Source: Neoechinorhynchus agilis (Eukaryota > Acanthocephala). From it: a stretch of DNA of 64,000 nt. Location of the stretch: positions 2,728,001 through 2,792,000 of the forward strand of contig CM121341.1 of assembly GCA_051530055.1 (NCBI GenBank). The letters run 5' to 3'. Positions 31,900-44,293 of this stretch are shown here, one piece after another (position 1 is the first letter of the stretch; each line of letters starts with the position of its first letter). A program made the translations under genes and the position numbers. The notes beneath the pieces are model-generated. The model was not told the origin of the DNA, did not search any database, and saw only the letters and a program-made list of their open reading frames with translations.

Positions 31900-34800
31900 C
31901 AATGTTTTCGCAACCGAACGTTGCGGCAGAGGGTGGCATACGACCACCCAACTTTCTGAAGACCCCTTTGTCTTCGGAACAAAAAAATCAAATTCTTCCC
32001 ATCGATAAAGCAGACAGCATACAATCCGTCACTCCAGATTTTCTGTAGAGTCCGATAAAGAGATGGCCATATTCCATCTCTATATCATCCAATCCAATTC
32101 AACCAAGGGAAACCTTGTATAAAAAATTTCTCATTCCATGGCTCCGATCGTTCAATGACGACATCCAACGTATTCTATAGGTCACATACTTCAGTGGCAA
32201 TCTCAAGGTTTACCTTACAAATGAATCGAACAGACGTCTCTATCAAACTTTCTTGGATTCGTTCAACGAGCAGGGTGTTGTCTTCGAGAAATCTTTATAC
32301 ATGTCGACTTTTATTGTGTCGGGTCTTTCTCCGGGCATCGAATCGGATGACAAAAGGTTATTTGAATCCAAATTCGGATGCAAAATTCTATCTTTTTTGA
32401 AGTCCCGAAACAACGGTAAACCAATTCCTAGGGCAACCCTGAAAGCCGATATAGAGACGAAAAATTCCCTGATTTCCAAGAGGTGTTTTTCAGTCAATGG
32501 AAATCTCTTTTGTTGCCAACGAAATCTCTAGAATGGACGATTTCACTTTTCCTCGATGCGCAGGTTGTCAGCAGTGGGGTCATTGGATTCAACGTTGCCA
32601 TCTAAGATAACCAAATTCGCGTATTGTGGCGAACAACACTGTAGCTCAAATTGTTCAAAATGAATTAAAAACTGTGCAAACTGTGGACTAATTGGTCATT
32701 GCGCTTTCGCGAAAAATTGCTGTCTTCAAACAATATGTTGCTTGGGCTCAAAATAAAGCCCCACCGATCCAACAAAGAAGAACTTGGAGTCTCGGTTATC
32801 TTTCTTGAGAAATAATTCGAATACAGACCAACTCCATTCTCGCATTCACTTGGAGGCCGTCTCAAGCTGTAACGAGGGGAAAAATATAGACAAGATCCCG
32901 AGCGACTCTCCAACAAACATTTTGAGAATGGTGGACTTTAGAATCGCTTCCGCGATACAGCATATGGAAAAACGATTGGAGAGGCTTCTTGAGGCTTTTA
33001 CTACCTCTATTTCTAATAGCCTCAGTCGAGTGATTCCGTCAGCAGTTGCTCAGGCTCCCGTTAAAAGGTCGTTTCTCCATAGCAAGGACGAACCAATAGA
33101 AATTGATGCTTCGGACACAGAAATGATGGATGAAGAAGTCTTCGTTCGGCAGATAATCGAAGAACAGAAACAAATGTGCTCCGAGGGTGTAGTGGATCTT
33201 ATTAAAAGGAGAAAGGCCGGCTCATGAACGAGTTAAGGTTAGTCCAGTGGAACTCGGGTGGTCGCTTAGGAATTCCAGATATTTTAACCGAAGTAGAGAA
33301 TTGCGAGGTGGTTTTTATCCAAGAAACGAAAAGCATTCACACGTTTTATGACTTACCCGAAGGTATCAAAAAACTTAACCAATTCTCATCTATATTTATT
33401 ACTCCTCTAGTTAGCTCAAATTCTCAGGGTCTACTATCCATCTTTAATTCTAACCTCTTACCTTGTCTTATCTCCAATTTTATTTCATCAGACCTCTAAT
33501 ACGCCATATTCTCCATCGGTTATGATGATAAGAAATTCTTATTAGGTAATATATAAGTTCGCCCTAAGAAGGTTCATCTGAAGAATAACAAAACAATCAT
33601 CAAGAGTTTACTATTTGCTGGAATTGATTTTCTATTCGGGGACTTCAATGACCCCTCGGGAAAATGGATTCGCGCGATATCTCGTGCATCGAACTCACAC
33701 GAAATTATCTACCCTCCCTTCCCGACGTTCACTGCTCCAAACTACAATTCAGCATTAGACCTGTGTCTAACAAGGAAATTGTCTTCTATCAAACCAAGAG
33801 TTAGCTCCCAATCGGCGTTTTTTCGAACGTCTGGTCACGACACTCTTATTTGGCATCTCTCAAGAAACATCCTTTTAAATCGAAAATTCATCTTATCCTC
33901 CTTCAATATCCAACTTTTTAATAACTCCACGTCACTCTTCTTCGAGTGCAGCAGTAAGCCGTCTCTTAAGGAAATCAACGAATTTCTGGCAAATTCAAGC
34001 GATTCCTTTCTATCGACGGTCACTAAGTAAACATGGGGCAGGTGCAAATCCAATCTTATTTCCCTTTACGGTAGAGAACTCTTTAGAGCCAATAATGAAG
34101 GAAACTCTGAACTTGCCAAGTTATGGTCAGCATTGTACTGGCCATGCCGAGCTCGCCTTCAAATGAATTGTGATAAAAAGCATATCAGCTCGCTTCTCCC
34201 CAACTCGTCGTCTTAGTGGAATATCGTTACCAAAAAGAAGTTTATTCCCTGGCGCAGTGCCGCTGCTGCATGGATTAAAGAAGATGGGCTAAATGCAGTG
34301 GTCACTTCCCTATGTCTTGACCACTCCTCAGGATGCTCTTTGTCCTCTACTAACCTCACCTTTTTACCCATTAAGCGACACAGATTTGATTTATTGGTCA
34401 GTGATGTTATTACGCACTGGGGTTCCAAGAATAAGGTCTCATCTAACGACTCCTCTGCTTCCTTCAAGGCCACCAATGTTTTATCCAGTATCAACATTGG
34501 TCTTCTGGCAAAAGCTATAATTCGTGAACCTCCACATGAACGAGTATCTATTAACACAGCCAAGCGGATTTTTCTGGTCAAAAACAAGCGCCGTAAGATT
34601 AGACCATCGAACGACGTTAGACCAATTGCAATCCAAAACTCTCGGGTCTCCATCTACGAGAGGGCATTAGCTCGTTCTATTTTGCAATTTGCATTGAAAC
34701 ACAATTGCATTGATACGCGCTGCCATGGTTTCTTACCCAACTGCAATCCGAGAAATAATGGATAATTTCTACAGGCACCCCAACAAATGTCCTACCTTCT

Positions 34801-35695
34801 TTGGACATTTCAAAGGCATTCGATAACATCGATATCGATTTTATAATTAAGATAATGAAATTTTTTAACTATCCGCACAACATAATCGCCCGGGTCAATA
34901 ACACACTCGTTTCAAAGTCCTTCTTTTTCCAAAACGACCCTCTTCGAAGAACATTTTATCAGACCAAGGGCCTGCCTCAAGGCTCACCACTGTCTCCAAT
35001 TCTTTTTTGCTTGGCAACACAATATATTGTTCAAAATTGTAATGTTTGCAAAGCTATTACCCTCTACGCTGATAATAAAAGAATGCAACAATTTGAGGGC
35101 GAGAAAGAAAATGGTTTCTCTCCTATCCTTTCTATCAAACGTTTTACCTCACGTGGACCTAGAGCTGAATCCACTCAGAGCCCAGTTATCAATAAAATCT
35201 AGATCTAGAATCGGTAAAATTGCGCTGAGGAATGCATTTTATGAAATTTTCAATCAGGAGGCGAGCCCCGCCCGATTATCAATCAACATTTTAGGATATA
35301 CCTTCACCTAATATTGCTCACCCACCCGCAACCTCTTAAAGCTTAAACGCCTGCTAAAGATCGCTGGCGTGAAGGCAAAACGAGCCAATCGTCTCGGTCT
35401 GAACGATAAGTCCACTCGGGTTGTTTGGAATTTCTGGGCAATCGCTGGCCTAGTTTTTTTCTCACGTGGTCGACCATCCGAATAGCGACTAACCTTTCAA
35501 CGCCTTTTCTTATCGAACCTTGATAACCTTCCTTACCCTTGGGCACACTCCTCTAACTGGGCAAAAAGGAGCTTTAAATGGATCGACTTGACTCACTGAT
35601 CTAAGTAATCTCATGCTCACAGGATTTAGGTTGATAAGTTGCTCAATTATCTAAAAATGGACTCTTGACGAATAAATCTTGTTGTTGTTATATCA
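31900..35695 (+). mobile_element. APE-type LINE (family K), most complete copy 2
   Basis: It starts near the family 5' string TTTTCGCAACCGAACGTTGCGG. ORF1 runs to 33227 with FGCKILSFLKSRNNGKPIPRA, knuckle remnants near 32560-32720 and an acidic end (ASDTEMMDEEVF). ORF2 begins at 33224 in an ATGA overlap. The endonuclease has VVFIQETKSIHTF, FLFGDFNDPS and SGHDTLIWHLSRN; RT has VRPIAIQNSRVSIYERAL, MDISKAFDNIDID, LPQGSPLSPILFCLAT, a degraded LYADN catalytic box and NILGYTFT (34298-35311). The 3' end shows AATAAATCTTGTTGTTGTT, a simple-repeat tail. A few stops and frameshifts make it inactive. Confidence 0.85.
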
Positions 35696-35699
35696 AGTT

Positions 35700-37945
35700 C
35701 AATGGCAACAATGTTTTCGCAACCTAACAACCGTCAGCTGTCTTTACGGCGGACCTTGTGTTTTTATATAATGCCATAACGGATGTGACAATGATCGACG
35801 GCACTCGACACTCCTTTAAGATACCGCCAATCACCGTTCAATTTACCGGATCGAAAGCTCGACGGAAATCAACAAATACCAGCGTCACATCCGCTTGATG
35901 AATTCGTGCCTCCTCGAGGATTCTCCTCAAAGCCAATATGTGCTCTGTGGTGCCTCGACCTTTCCTGAAGCCGTTCTGTTCAATTCTTAGAAACGGTTCG
36001 AGGATTGGCTGAATTCGGCGTCTCAAAATGCTGCTGAAAAGTTTTGCCGTGTTGGACACCACCTTTGTCGAGCAGCATTTCTTGGGGATCATTGTCAAAT
36101 GCGCCGTTTGCCAGATTTGAGGTGCTGAGCCACCATTCATTATGCCATTCATTATCGGTATGGTTTTTCTGGCAATAGATTCAAACCTCAGAACCTCTGC
36201 CATTATCCCATCTGGGCATGATGCACGTCCCGCACGCATCATTTTCGCCGCAGCGATCGCTTCCTTCACGGCAATCGGTCCAGTGAAGAATGCCTATGTG
36301 CTTGAGACGATTGTGCCTTTTGGAAGTGCAGGATTCACTTCCAAAGACGATAATGGCGAATTGAGAATTTCCGCAAAATAATTTGCGATTCTCTTTTTTC
36401 TGATTTCCAAGGAGGAACCTTCAATCAAAGTTGGCTGTCTTTGGGATCGTCCTGTGAGAGTGTTTATCGCTCTCCATGCTAAGGAGCTACGGACAAAGCC
36501 TTCCTTATATGCGATCCCGCGAACTGTATCCTCTATCGAAGCCTTTTGCTTTTCATTATAGAGGTTGGCAAGTTCAAGACTTGCAATGCGAGCCTCAGAT
36601 CGTTTTTCTCTTTTTCTTAGAGTTTTTATCTGTTCAGCCATTGGCATAAATTCACAGTCCTCCTGCCATATAACCTTTGCAGCTTTTATACGCCTCATTT
36701 TTGCAGGGTTTTCTCGGCCGCTTCGGTCACTGCGTCGCAGATTGACTTGTAATAAAAATCAATATTTGTTTCAGCAGCTGGCATCGAGCTCAGTTGATTC
36801 TCTAGTTCGATATCGAACTCTTTCCTCTTCTCCTCGTTAGCGAGGGCGCCATAGAACAGACGTGGAGGATGCTGAGGCGTACGTAACAACGAGTCACTCA
36901 TGCTCAACTGACACATCACCAACTTGTGGTCGGTTGGCAGCCCATCAACTGTGAATGTGTCAGCGTTTTTACCCGACATTTTTCCCTACGTCTCAACAAT
37001 ATATGGTCAAGCTAAGCGTCTCTTGGGATTTTTCCCATGACATGTTTGGACGGATTCTTTTGACCCATAAACGTCGTCAAACGCCACCGGAATAAAGTGT
37101 TAGCAGACACGAGAGCATGATGTTCCAGCGCCTCAACCAAGTACCGGCTGTTCCGATTCTCGCCTTTCAACACACATAGCGATCTTTCGGAATGCGGTAA
37201 AATCGCGTTGAAGTCACAGGCTATTAGGAGGGTGTCTCTGTTCGGTACATCATCTAATGCTCCGGCTAGATTTCCATAAAATCCTTCAACCGCTTCTTCA
37301 TCCGACGAGGAGGTCGGTGAATATACACCAAAAGCATAGAGATTTCTCAACCGAAGTTTATTGCTGACACGAAGGATTCGGTCAGTTATAGCACTGCATA
37401 GTGCTGAGTTTCGGAGGCGGGGTGATGAACAAACGCCTGCACATCCATTTCCTCGACTGTCCGCAGATAGGTAAGATAGTCTGTGTCTGACTGGCCTTTT
37501 ATGCGCAATTCTTGTAAAAACACAAGATCCATTCTGGCACCCCTTGCCAATTTGGTCAGGGTTCCCCTACGCCATTGCGCTCGCAGACTCCTACAATTCA
37601 AGGATCCGATTCGTAGTCCTCTTCTATTTGAAATAGCTGGGACAAAGGGCTCACGGCTGTCAGCGCCACCTGAAAAGTCCGTACCCACCACGGTGATGAG
37701 CTTCCGCTCATTTCGACGCTCAAGTCGTCGGCGAGAGCTACGACGCCCTCGCGTTTTCCCGTTGCGCTGGTAGATTTTGTTGTTCCTGTTCGCTACCGCA
37801 TCACCAAGTGGAGCGGCACACCGGCCCCGCGTTGACAGGCTACTATCAGTAGCTGTCTGGCCGCCGGAGCTGCTTGTTTTACGTGACCGACAAGAATCAG
37901 TAACATCGAGTCCGATCATCGTAAAAGAAAGTTAGGGACTGAAAG
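35700..37945 (-). mobile_element. RTE-like LINE, broken copy (minus)
   Basis: Starts at GTCCCTAACTTTCTTTTACG before ATG 37919. The endonuclease reads RIGSLNCRSLRAQWRRGTL, DLVFLQELRIKG, FGVYSPTSSSDEEAV and LLIACDFNAILPHSERS. A stop after KIPRDA (37012) interrupts the next motif. RT parts follow: ASCPDGIMAEVL, QNGFRKGRGTTEHILALRR, FVDFRRAFDPVN, ending near 35780 at VPSIIVTSVMALYKNT. It is almost identical to the inverted copy at 61.4-63.8 kb over about 2.2 kb, including its stops. Confidence 0.8.
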
Positions 37946-38426
37946 AAGGTTAGGGACATAAAGAAAGTTCCTCATAAACAATAAGAAGAAAAATTTCGTT
38001 TAAAAGATACACTTGAAGTGCTGATCGTCTTATAAAAAAAACCGTTGTTGCTCAAATTTATTTTGCAGATTCATCTTAAGTTTTTAAAATTTATTGTCCG
38101 TATATAACTTCTGACCTTTAAGTTACTAAAGAACAGAGTCTTAACCCCATAAAATCCTTAGGAAAAATACAACTCTTTTCAATCATTTTGAGCGAGTATA
38201 ATTTTACCTCGTTTCTGCTCGGATCGATATCGCAAATTCACTTTATTTGTACACTTTCACGTTTTCATCTACAAATGAAGCACCGAAAAGAGTATTAATA
38301 AAAAAATACATCCCCTTCGAATAATTTTTAAGAAACCTATGATCTTTAAATTTCTAAATTAAAACAATTTTCCTCGATTTTACGCATACTTTCCTTCTAA
38401 CAGCGTTAATTACCTAATATCTCTAG
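37946..38426. other. AT-rich, no gene; intron-like lead into tubulin exon
   Basis: No coding sequence was seen. It ends in AATATCTCTAG, a good splice acceptor, directly before the tubulin exon, so it may be the 3' end of an intron that was invaded by the LINE at 35.7-37.9 kb. Confidence 0.4.
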
Positions 38427-39091
38427 CAATGTCCAATCTCACCTGCATGGACAGATTCACGGGTTCAACCGATCTAAACCTTACAAGCCTATGTGAAGCC
38501 ATGTCTTCACATTCTCCTTTAAACTTTCTAATACCGACTTTTAGTCCATTAAGTGGCTGTGTTCCAAACCTCGACACCAATCATTACCACTACAGTCCAC
38601 CCGAAAGTGTAACTTTGGAACTATTTAACAGACGAGCAATGATGACTTATGTAGATAACTTCTTGTATCCAAGTGATTCTTTAGCAAGTGCTTTCATTTT
38701 AAGAGGCAATATTTCCACCAACGAGTTTTTGCGATCCATTAATCGAATGGATTCCAATATTGCGCAATGCATTGATAGTAGTGCGATCGTTAGGTGTAAT
38801 GTACCACCTTCTGGATTCGCCCAATCCGCTCTTTTGTTATCAAATGAAACAGGAATCGTTGATGTTTTTATGCGCTTTATGTTCGCTATGAGGACTTTGT
38901 TGAGAAACCGAGCGCATTTGTGGTCTTTTGTGAATGAAGGAATGCATGAGGATTTCTTTCAAGAGGTCATAGATTCTTGTGAGGATCTGGTCAGTCAGTA
39001 TCGAGCAGCAGCCGATATTGACGATGATAATATTTATGGTGATCCAGATAGAACAATTGTGCCCGAACCAGGAATGAATTCTTCTCAATGA
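38427..39091 (+). CDS. Divergent beta-tubulin, C-terminal exon only
   Basis: The frame of 220 codons from ATG 38429 aligns with beta-tubulin from about residue 230 to the C-terminus: MSNLTCMDRFTGSTDLN with the family MSGVTTCLRFPGQLN, LNFLIPTFSPLSG with LHFFMPGFAPLT, SGFAQSALLLSNETGIVDVF, LLRNRAHLWSFVNEGMHEDF with [20 protein letters not shown], then an acidic tail. The N-terminal GTP-binding half is not found; the exon starts right after a splice acceptor, so upstream exons may lie beyond the LINE insertions or may be lost. Divergence is high for a tubulin, which is usually extremely conserved. It could be a testis-type or relic paralogue, or a pseudogene fragment. Confidence 0.75.
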
Positions 39092-40094
39092 ACTGCTAAT
39101 CTCTATTTGATTAAAACTCACTTTGACCATTAGAAATACCATGGTATCACCTTTAGCAATTAATGTTCATTGTGGATGATCAATACTTTAACAGCCAATA
39201 TCAAAATGCCAATATTTTAGAGAATTATTGTTTAGAAGTCTTCACCCAATCTTCGTCTTTTAATAACTAACGACAAAACGAATCATACGCTAGTACTTTC
39301 GAAAATTCTTGACAAAACCAAAACGTTAGATCACCGCAGTTGGTACGGCGCTTGGCGAACTCGCGGATCCACGTCTAGAGTTCAATTTTGACTTTAGCAT
39401 AATTTGTAGATATAACTGAAGAGGTAAGCAAAAAGCTTACGAAATATTTTAAAGTAAATGATCAACAACAATCCGAGGGAAATACATCGCCAAACTCGAA
39501 TCAAATTTACCCCGACGACAATTCTCTGTAATTATTATTTATATCAGCCTGAGATTATCCATTAATGATATTGGTATCTTAAGGAAGTTCGCCTAATCAA
39601 CATTAAAATGCTCACCCAGCTGATTCATTAAACTTATAAAACCGAGAATAATGCTATTTGACCTCAAATTGAACGTAAACTTAAAAGAGCTTTAAAAAAC
39701 AAAGAATTCTCGAGTAAAAAAAGAACTTTAAAGTGAACTAAGTCGGGTGCACGTGGAACGAACTCGGGAAACTTCATTTGCCTTAGTCTTTGAAAATTGT
39801 TCAACTATTCATTGAACGCAAAAACGTTAGACGAAAAAAATGAACCTGCCAAAAAGAATGAGTCAAGAAATTCGAACAAGGAATTAGGAAAACTAATATC
39901 AGAGCAGGATTTTTTGCCAGGAACTTAATCCGTATGAAAATTATTTTTCTCTATATTTAGTAACCCTAAATTTGTGATTAAAAGATAACAAAATCTCTAT
40001 GACAAAACCGTTCGTTTGCCTGTGCATTTAAGTCTACTGACAGTGTTTTAAGAATTTTATAAATTGAAAAATATCGAAATTAGAGATAGCGCTC
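39092..40094. other. AT-rich intergenic, no gene seen
   Basis: About 1 kb without conserved frames, RNA genes or obvious repeats. Confidence 0.4.
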
Positions 40095-42914
40095 TTACTC
40101 GTCATAAAATTCGTTGTCTTCAAATGTTATGTTTGTTTGGCAGCTTCCTTGATGGCCGCGGCATTGCCGCGTTGGATCGCCGCGCTGATTCGCTGCAACA
40201 GGAAGCTGCTGGATCGCATATCGCCGGTGGCATGTTTTAGCATCCCTCCCAGTCGTGAGAGGAAATAATCGGCTTTTTTTCCGAGACATCCCAGTGTTTC
40301 CACCGCAACCGGGATGAAAATATATTGATGTCCATCGAGCGAGTACTTCTGCCGCTTCTTTTCCTCGCTGAAGCTGGCGACTGCTCCCGCCTTTGAGGTG
40401 GCATCCCGTAAGTGGGATGCTGCGAGCGTGTTGTAGCAGGTAAAATCCCAAACCAGTATTTTCCCGGGGCACCATGGGAGGAGAGTCGCTCCATCAGGGC
40501 GTTTACCGTCGTTCCGGGAGAGTCCAACTGGTTCGAGTCGTGCTGGAAAACCGGCCGTTGAGAGAGCTTCCTTGATTATGCAGTTGACTGCTGAGTGCCG
40601 TGCGTGGCGAGCAGTTGAACGCTTGCAGTCAAGGCCGTGAGTTCCCGATCCGTTCACTGTCTCACCGCACCGACACGTACATGGGGGCCTGAGAATTCGA
40701 TGCCCAACCGAAGTCCACCAGCGACGGTGATGGCCTGATCATCCAGCCTCGTGCCAACAGATGTGATTGGGAAAGCCTTCAAGAAGTCGCTGGAGTGTGG
40801 AGCTGAGACTGCCAGGAGACGAGCTCTATCGTTGGGAGATGAGATTGAGTTAAGAAGCTGCTGATAATACGCAGTGTGGAGCAAGGCAGTCCAACGTTTT
40901 TGGGAGTTTGTTTCCGTTGGAACGACCTGCCCGAACACTGACGTCCATTGAGCGTGTGCTTCGATCAGTTCAGGCGGTGGATCGAATGTGTGGTGGGATG
41001 ATTCTCAGCACCAGGTCTGAAGAGACCGAGATCGACGACGAAAAGGCAGGAATTGCTACTTCGGTGGCACTCTGGATGCCAAGACCGCCGAATCGAATGG
41101 GAAGGATCGCCTGTTTCCATGCTGTGTCGCCAGGAAAAGTTTTAATGCTTAAAACAACGTAATTTTGAACAATATTTTAAACAAAAAGACGCAGTTGTCG
41201 AAATCCCTGGTGAGCACTGACTTGAAGCATGGAGAAGTCCTCAGAAGGTACGCAATCTTCGGTAGCGACAGACATCGTGATAATATGAACAGAGCGTCGT
41301 GTCGCGCGATGTGCAAGAGCCTGGAGGCAGTGAGCCGCAATTGATCGATGGCTTTTGAAAGGAACGTTTCCAGGTTACCGATTGGAGACCCGAGAATGTC
41401 AGCTTAGTCGGCTGTAGTTGTCTTTGCTCTGGGCAGTACGGTGAGCAGTCTCGATGCACCCTCTTGGTCGTCCGAAATTATTTCGCATTTGTCCGTTCTC
41501 AGGAATAGTCCGATATCGGCACCCATTTCGAAGATGTTTTTGATGTCTCGAATGAGCTGGTCGATCTCCCCTCCGATGCAACAGTCGTCGAGGTACCAGA
41601 TCGACAAATCTGACGAAGAGCTGTGGGCGAGATGATTGATCGTCAATGCGAACAGCAGAGGACCTAGAGGATCACCTTGTTGAACACCCTCTGCTGATTC
41701 GACCTGGAACTCGCCAAACAACAGCATGCTGGACCGGTCTTAGCACAAGGACACATACTGGTAGATTTCTGGTATGTGCTGGTGGACAACCTCTGTCATC
41801 GCGGTGCGGCATATTGAATTGAACGCATTCTCCATGTCAAGCTTGACCATAGCCGTTCCCTTATTGATACCATTTCGACTGTACGCTCGTGCTGAGTGTA
41901 CAGCCGCCTCGGCTCCAGCAGGAACTCCGACTCCTAATTGAACCGGCAAGAGTTGATCGATCAATCGATCGGTGGCGAACTGACACGCGACTTGGGATGC
42001 CAGTCGACGGAAGGTACAACCAACGGCAATGGGACGAACCCCTCCACCTTTTTTGTGAAAACGATCAGCTTGGCACCGCAGAGTAGACGCGCGACTGGAG
42101 GAGGTACGGAACCGCGGACGATTACGCGTGTGAGCTCGGTGATTGCGTTCAGCAATCGTGTACCTTGAGCTCCAGAAGATAAACAGGTCAAATCCCGTAA
42201 GTGTCGAGGGCTTAAACCATCATGCCCTCCAGCTGACGATGGCGGAAAGGACATCAGAGCGTAAGTGACGGTGGAGACTGTAATGGGGAGGAGGGTGTCG
42301 CGATCGGACTCTGTGAACAACGGATCATAATTTGGCTTGAAACAACTCCGTCTGCGTGGAGGGTGCTTCAATTTTAAAGAGTCCAGGATGTCCTTGTTCG
42401 GCGCAAGTAGGCGGTCCGTTCCGCTTACAAGTCGAACGGCACCCCTCAGGTCGCCGTCCTCCAGCTTCTCGGAGCATTTCGCACGTAGTTGAGAGTCCGG
42501 GTCGTGAGGAAAATTACGACGATGGCTATGCCATCAAAGATGCTCGACTTGTTCAAAAGACTCGAAAGCATTGGACCTGTTGCGAATCTTTTGACTGAGC
42601 GATTGGTTCTCGTTGGCTTCAGCAGTTTGTGTGGGAACACGTAAGACGGCTTTGGGAAACGCGAGGAGGTTGAACCAGTCAGATGGTACGGTTGGATCTC
42701 GTATGATACGCTCGATCAGGCATGCTAATTTCGAGGCTGCGGAGGACCTGGCGCCCTGCGGGATTCGTCTAATCATGCGGGTACCGTGTGAAAGCATCTC
42801 GATCAGTGCTGGCGGTGGGGCATTCGTGTCTGTGACCACAGTTGTGAGTTCGGTTAAATTGGATGGATTGGATGAAGACGGAGAAGCAGGCTGAGTTGTA
42901 AAAGATGACGTCAT
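40095..42914 (-). mobile_element. RLE-type LINE, broken copy 2
   Basis: From 42914 downwards: an N-terminal region (GTRMIRRIPQGARSSAASKL, the same as copy 1), HDGLSPRHLRDL, RT with VKLDMENAFNSI, EGVQQGDPLGPLLFALTI and IWYLDDCCIGGE (41964-41404), LRFGGLGIQS-like sequence near 41090, a Cys knuckle (CTCRCGETV), then GKRPDGATLLPWCPGKILVW and DFTCYNTLAAS (endonuclease-like), FIPVAVETLG and IQRGNAAAI at the end. Frame changes and a short unrelated stretch near 41150 interrupt it. It is a different subfamily from the copy at 0.3-3.2 kb. Confidence 0.85.
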
Positions 42915-43354
42915 TGTCGAGTTGGTACGATCGCTATTCTTTCGTGTCTTTGCAAAACTTTACCTCCGACTTCGTCTCTTGCTTCGGGATATCTACAACG
43001 CGCAGGATTTTCGGGTGGATGGCGGATTTTAGATCTAAGTTTTTGTTGCGAACTTTGACAAGATCGAAATGATGATACAATGCGGTTTCTCTTTCTGAAA
43101 AACGAAGATGTTATCGTTTGTGCTGATCGATCTGTAATCTTTCTCTTTGAACGGTGAAATGATGAATTTAAGAATTCGGATTCCCCTTATGAAAAAGTGA
43201 TAAGAAAAATCCCGGTGGTGTAGTTCTGTGCGTTAACCATCGATACAAGCAGTGAGCCTAAAGTTGCCTTCATTCTGGACTCATCAATCTCGCCTATGGT
43301 TCGCCAAGACCTTGCGGCCCTCGATCAGGACGCCGTCAAGCGATTGATTGATCA
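42915..43354. other. LINE 5' flank; short unassigned ORF
   Basis: Upstream flank of the LINE. A 48-codon plus frame from 43297 (MVRQDLAALDQDAVKRLIDH) looks protein-like but runs straight into the tandem repeat. No homologue is recognised. Confidence 0.3.
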
Positions 43355-44200
43355 TCAGTATAAACCTGTTGAAGCTTTAACATCCTTCAAAATAAATATT
43401 TTCTTGCGAGAAACCAAAGAGAATTTACTGGTTTTAAATTAATTAAAAGACGAATTATACAAACGCATCGATGAAGAAATCGTTGGTATTTCTCAAGGGT
43501 AAAATCTCCTTTCGAGGAGAACAGAATCCAAAGTGTTCACGGGTATTAACCTGTTGAAATTTTTATAATCTGTAAAATTGAAAATTGTTTTCCCGCGAGA
43601 AAACAAAGAGAATTTACTAGTTTTAAATTAATTAAAAGACGAATTGAATAAACGCATCAATGAAAAAATCGTTGGTCTTTCTCAAGGGCAAAATCTCCTT
43701 TCGAAGAGATTAGAATATAAAATACTCACCGGTATTAACCTGTTGAAATTTTAATAGCCTTTAAATTTAATAAATGTTGTCTGGCAAGAAAACAGAGAAT
43801 TTACTAGTTTTAAATTAATTAAAAGACGAATTGAGTAAACGCATCGACGAAGAAATCGTTGGTTTTTCTAGAGTAAAAATTGCTTGCGAGGGGATCGGAA
43901 TCCAAAGTGTTCACTGGTATTAACCTGTTGAAATTTTAATGGTCTGTAAAATTGAGAATTGTTTTCTCGCGAGAAAACAAAGAGAATTTACTAGTTTTAA
44001 ATTAATTAAAAGACGAATTGAGTAAACGCGTCGACGAAGAAATTGTTGGTTTTTCTCAATAGTAAAAAAATCATTTCAAGGAGAACACAATCTAAAGTGT
44101 TTACCATTATTAATGTGTTAAAATTTTAATGGTCTTTTGAATGGTTTTTTCGTGAGATCTTAAAGAAATTACAAAGGCGAATTACGCATACGCAACCCTA
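43355..44200 (+). repeat. Tandem repeat, about 187-bp unit, 4-5 copies
   Basis: Units are marked by ACCTGTTGAA at about 43358, 43549, 43737 and 43922 and by GAGAATTTACTAGTTTTAAA. A fifth, decayed unit ends near 44200. Each unit has a small TTTTCTCGCGAGAAAAC palindrome. It lies directly 3' of the EF-Ts gene. Confidence 0.8.
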
Positions 44201-44293
44201 CAAAACATTGGAATGAAATGATCTGTGTGTGTTTAATTCTCGACTTGAGTTCGTCCAAATGACCTCCCCAGAAAACCAAAAACGATCGTGTTC

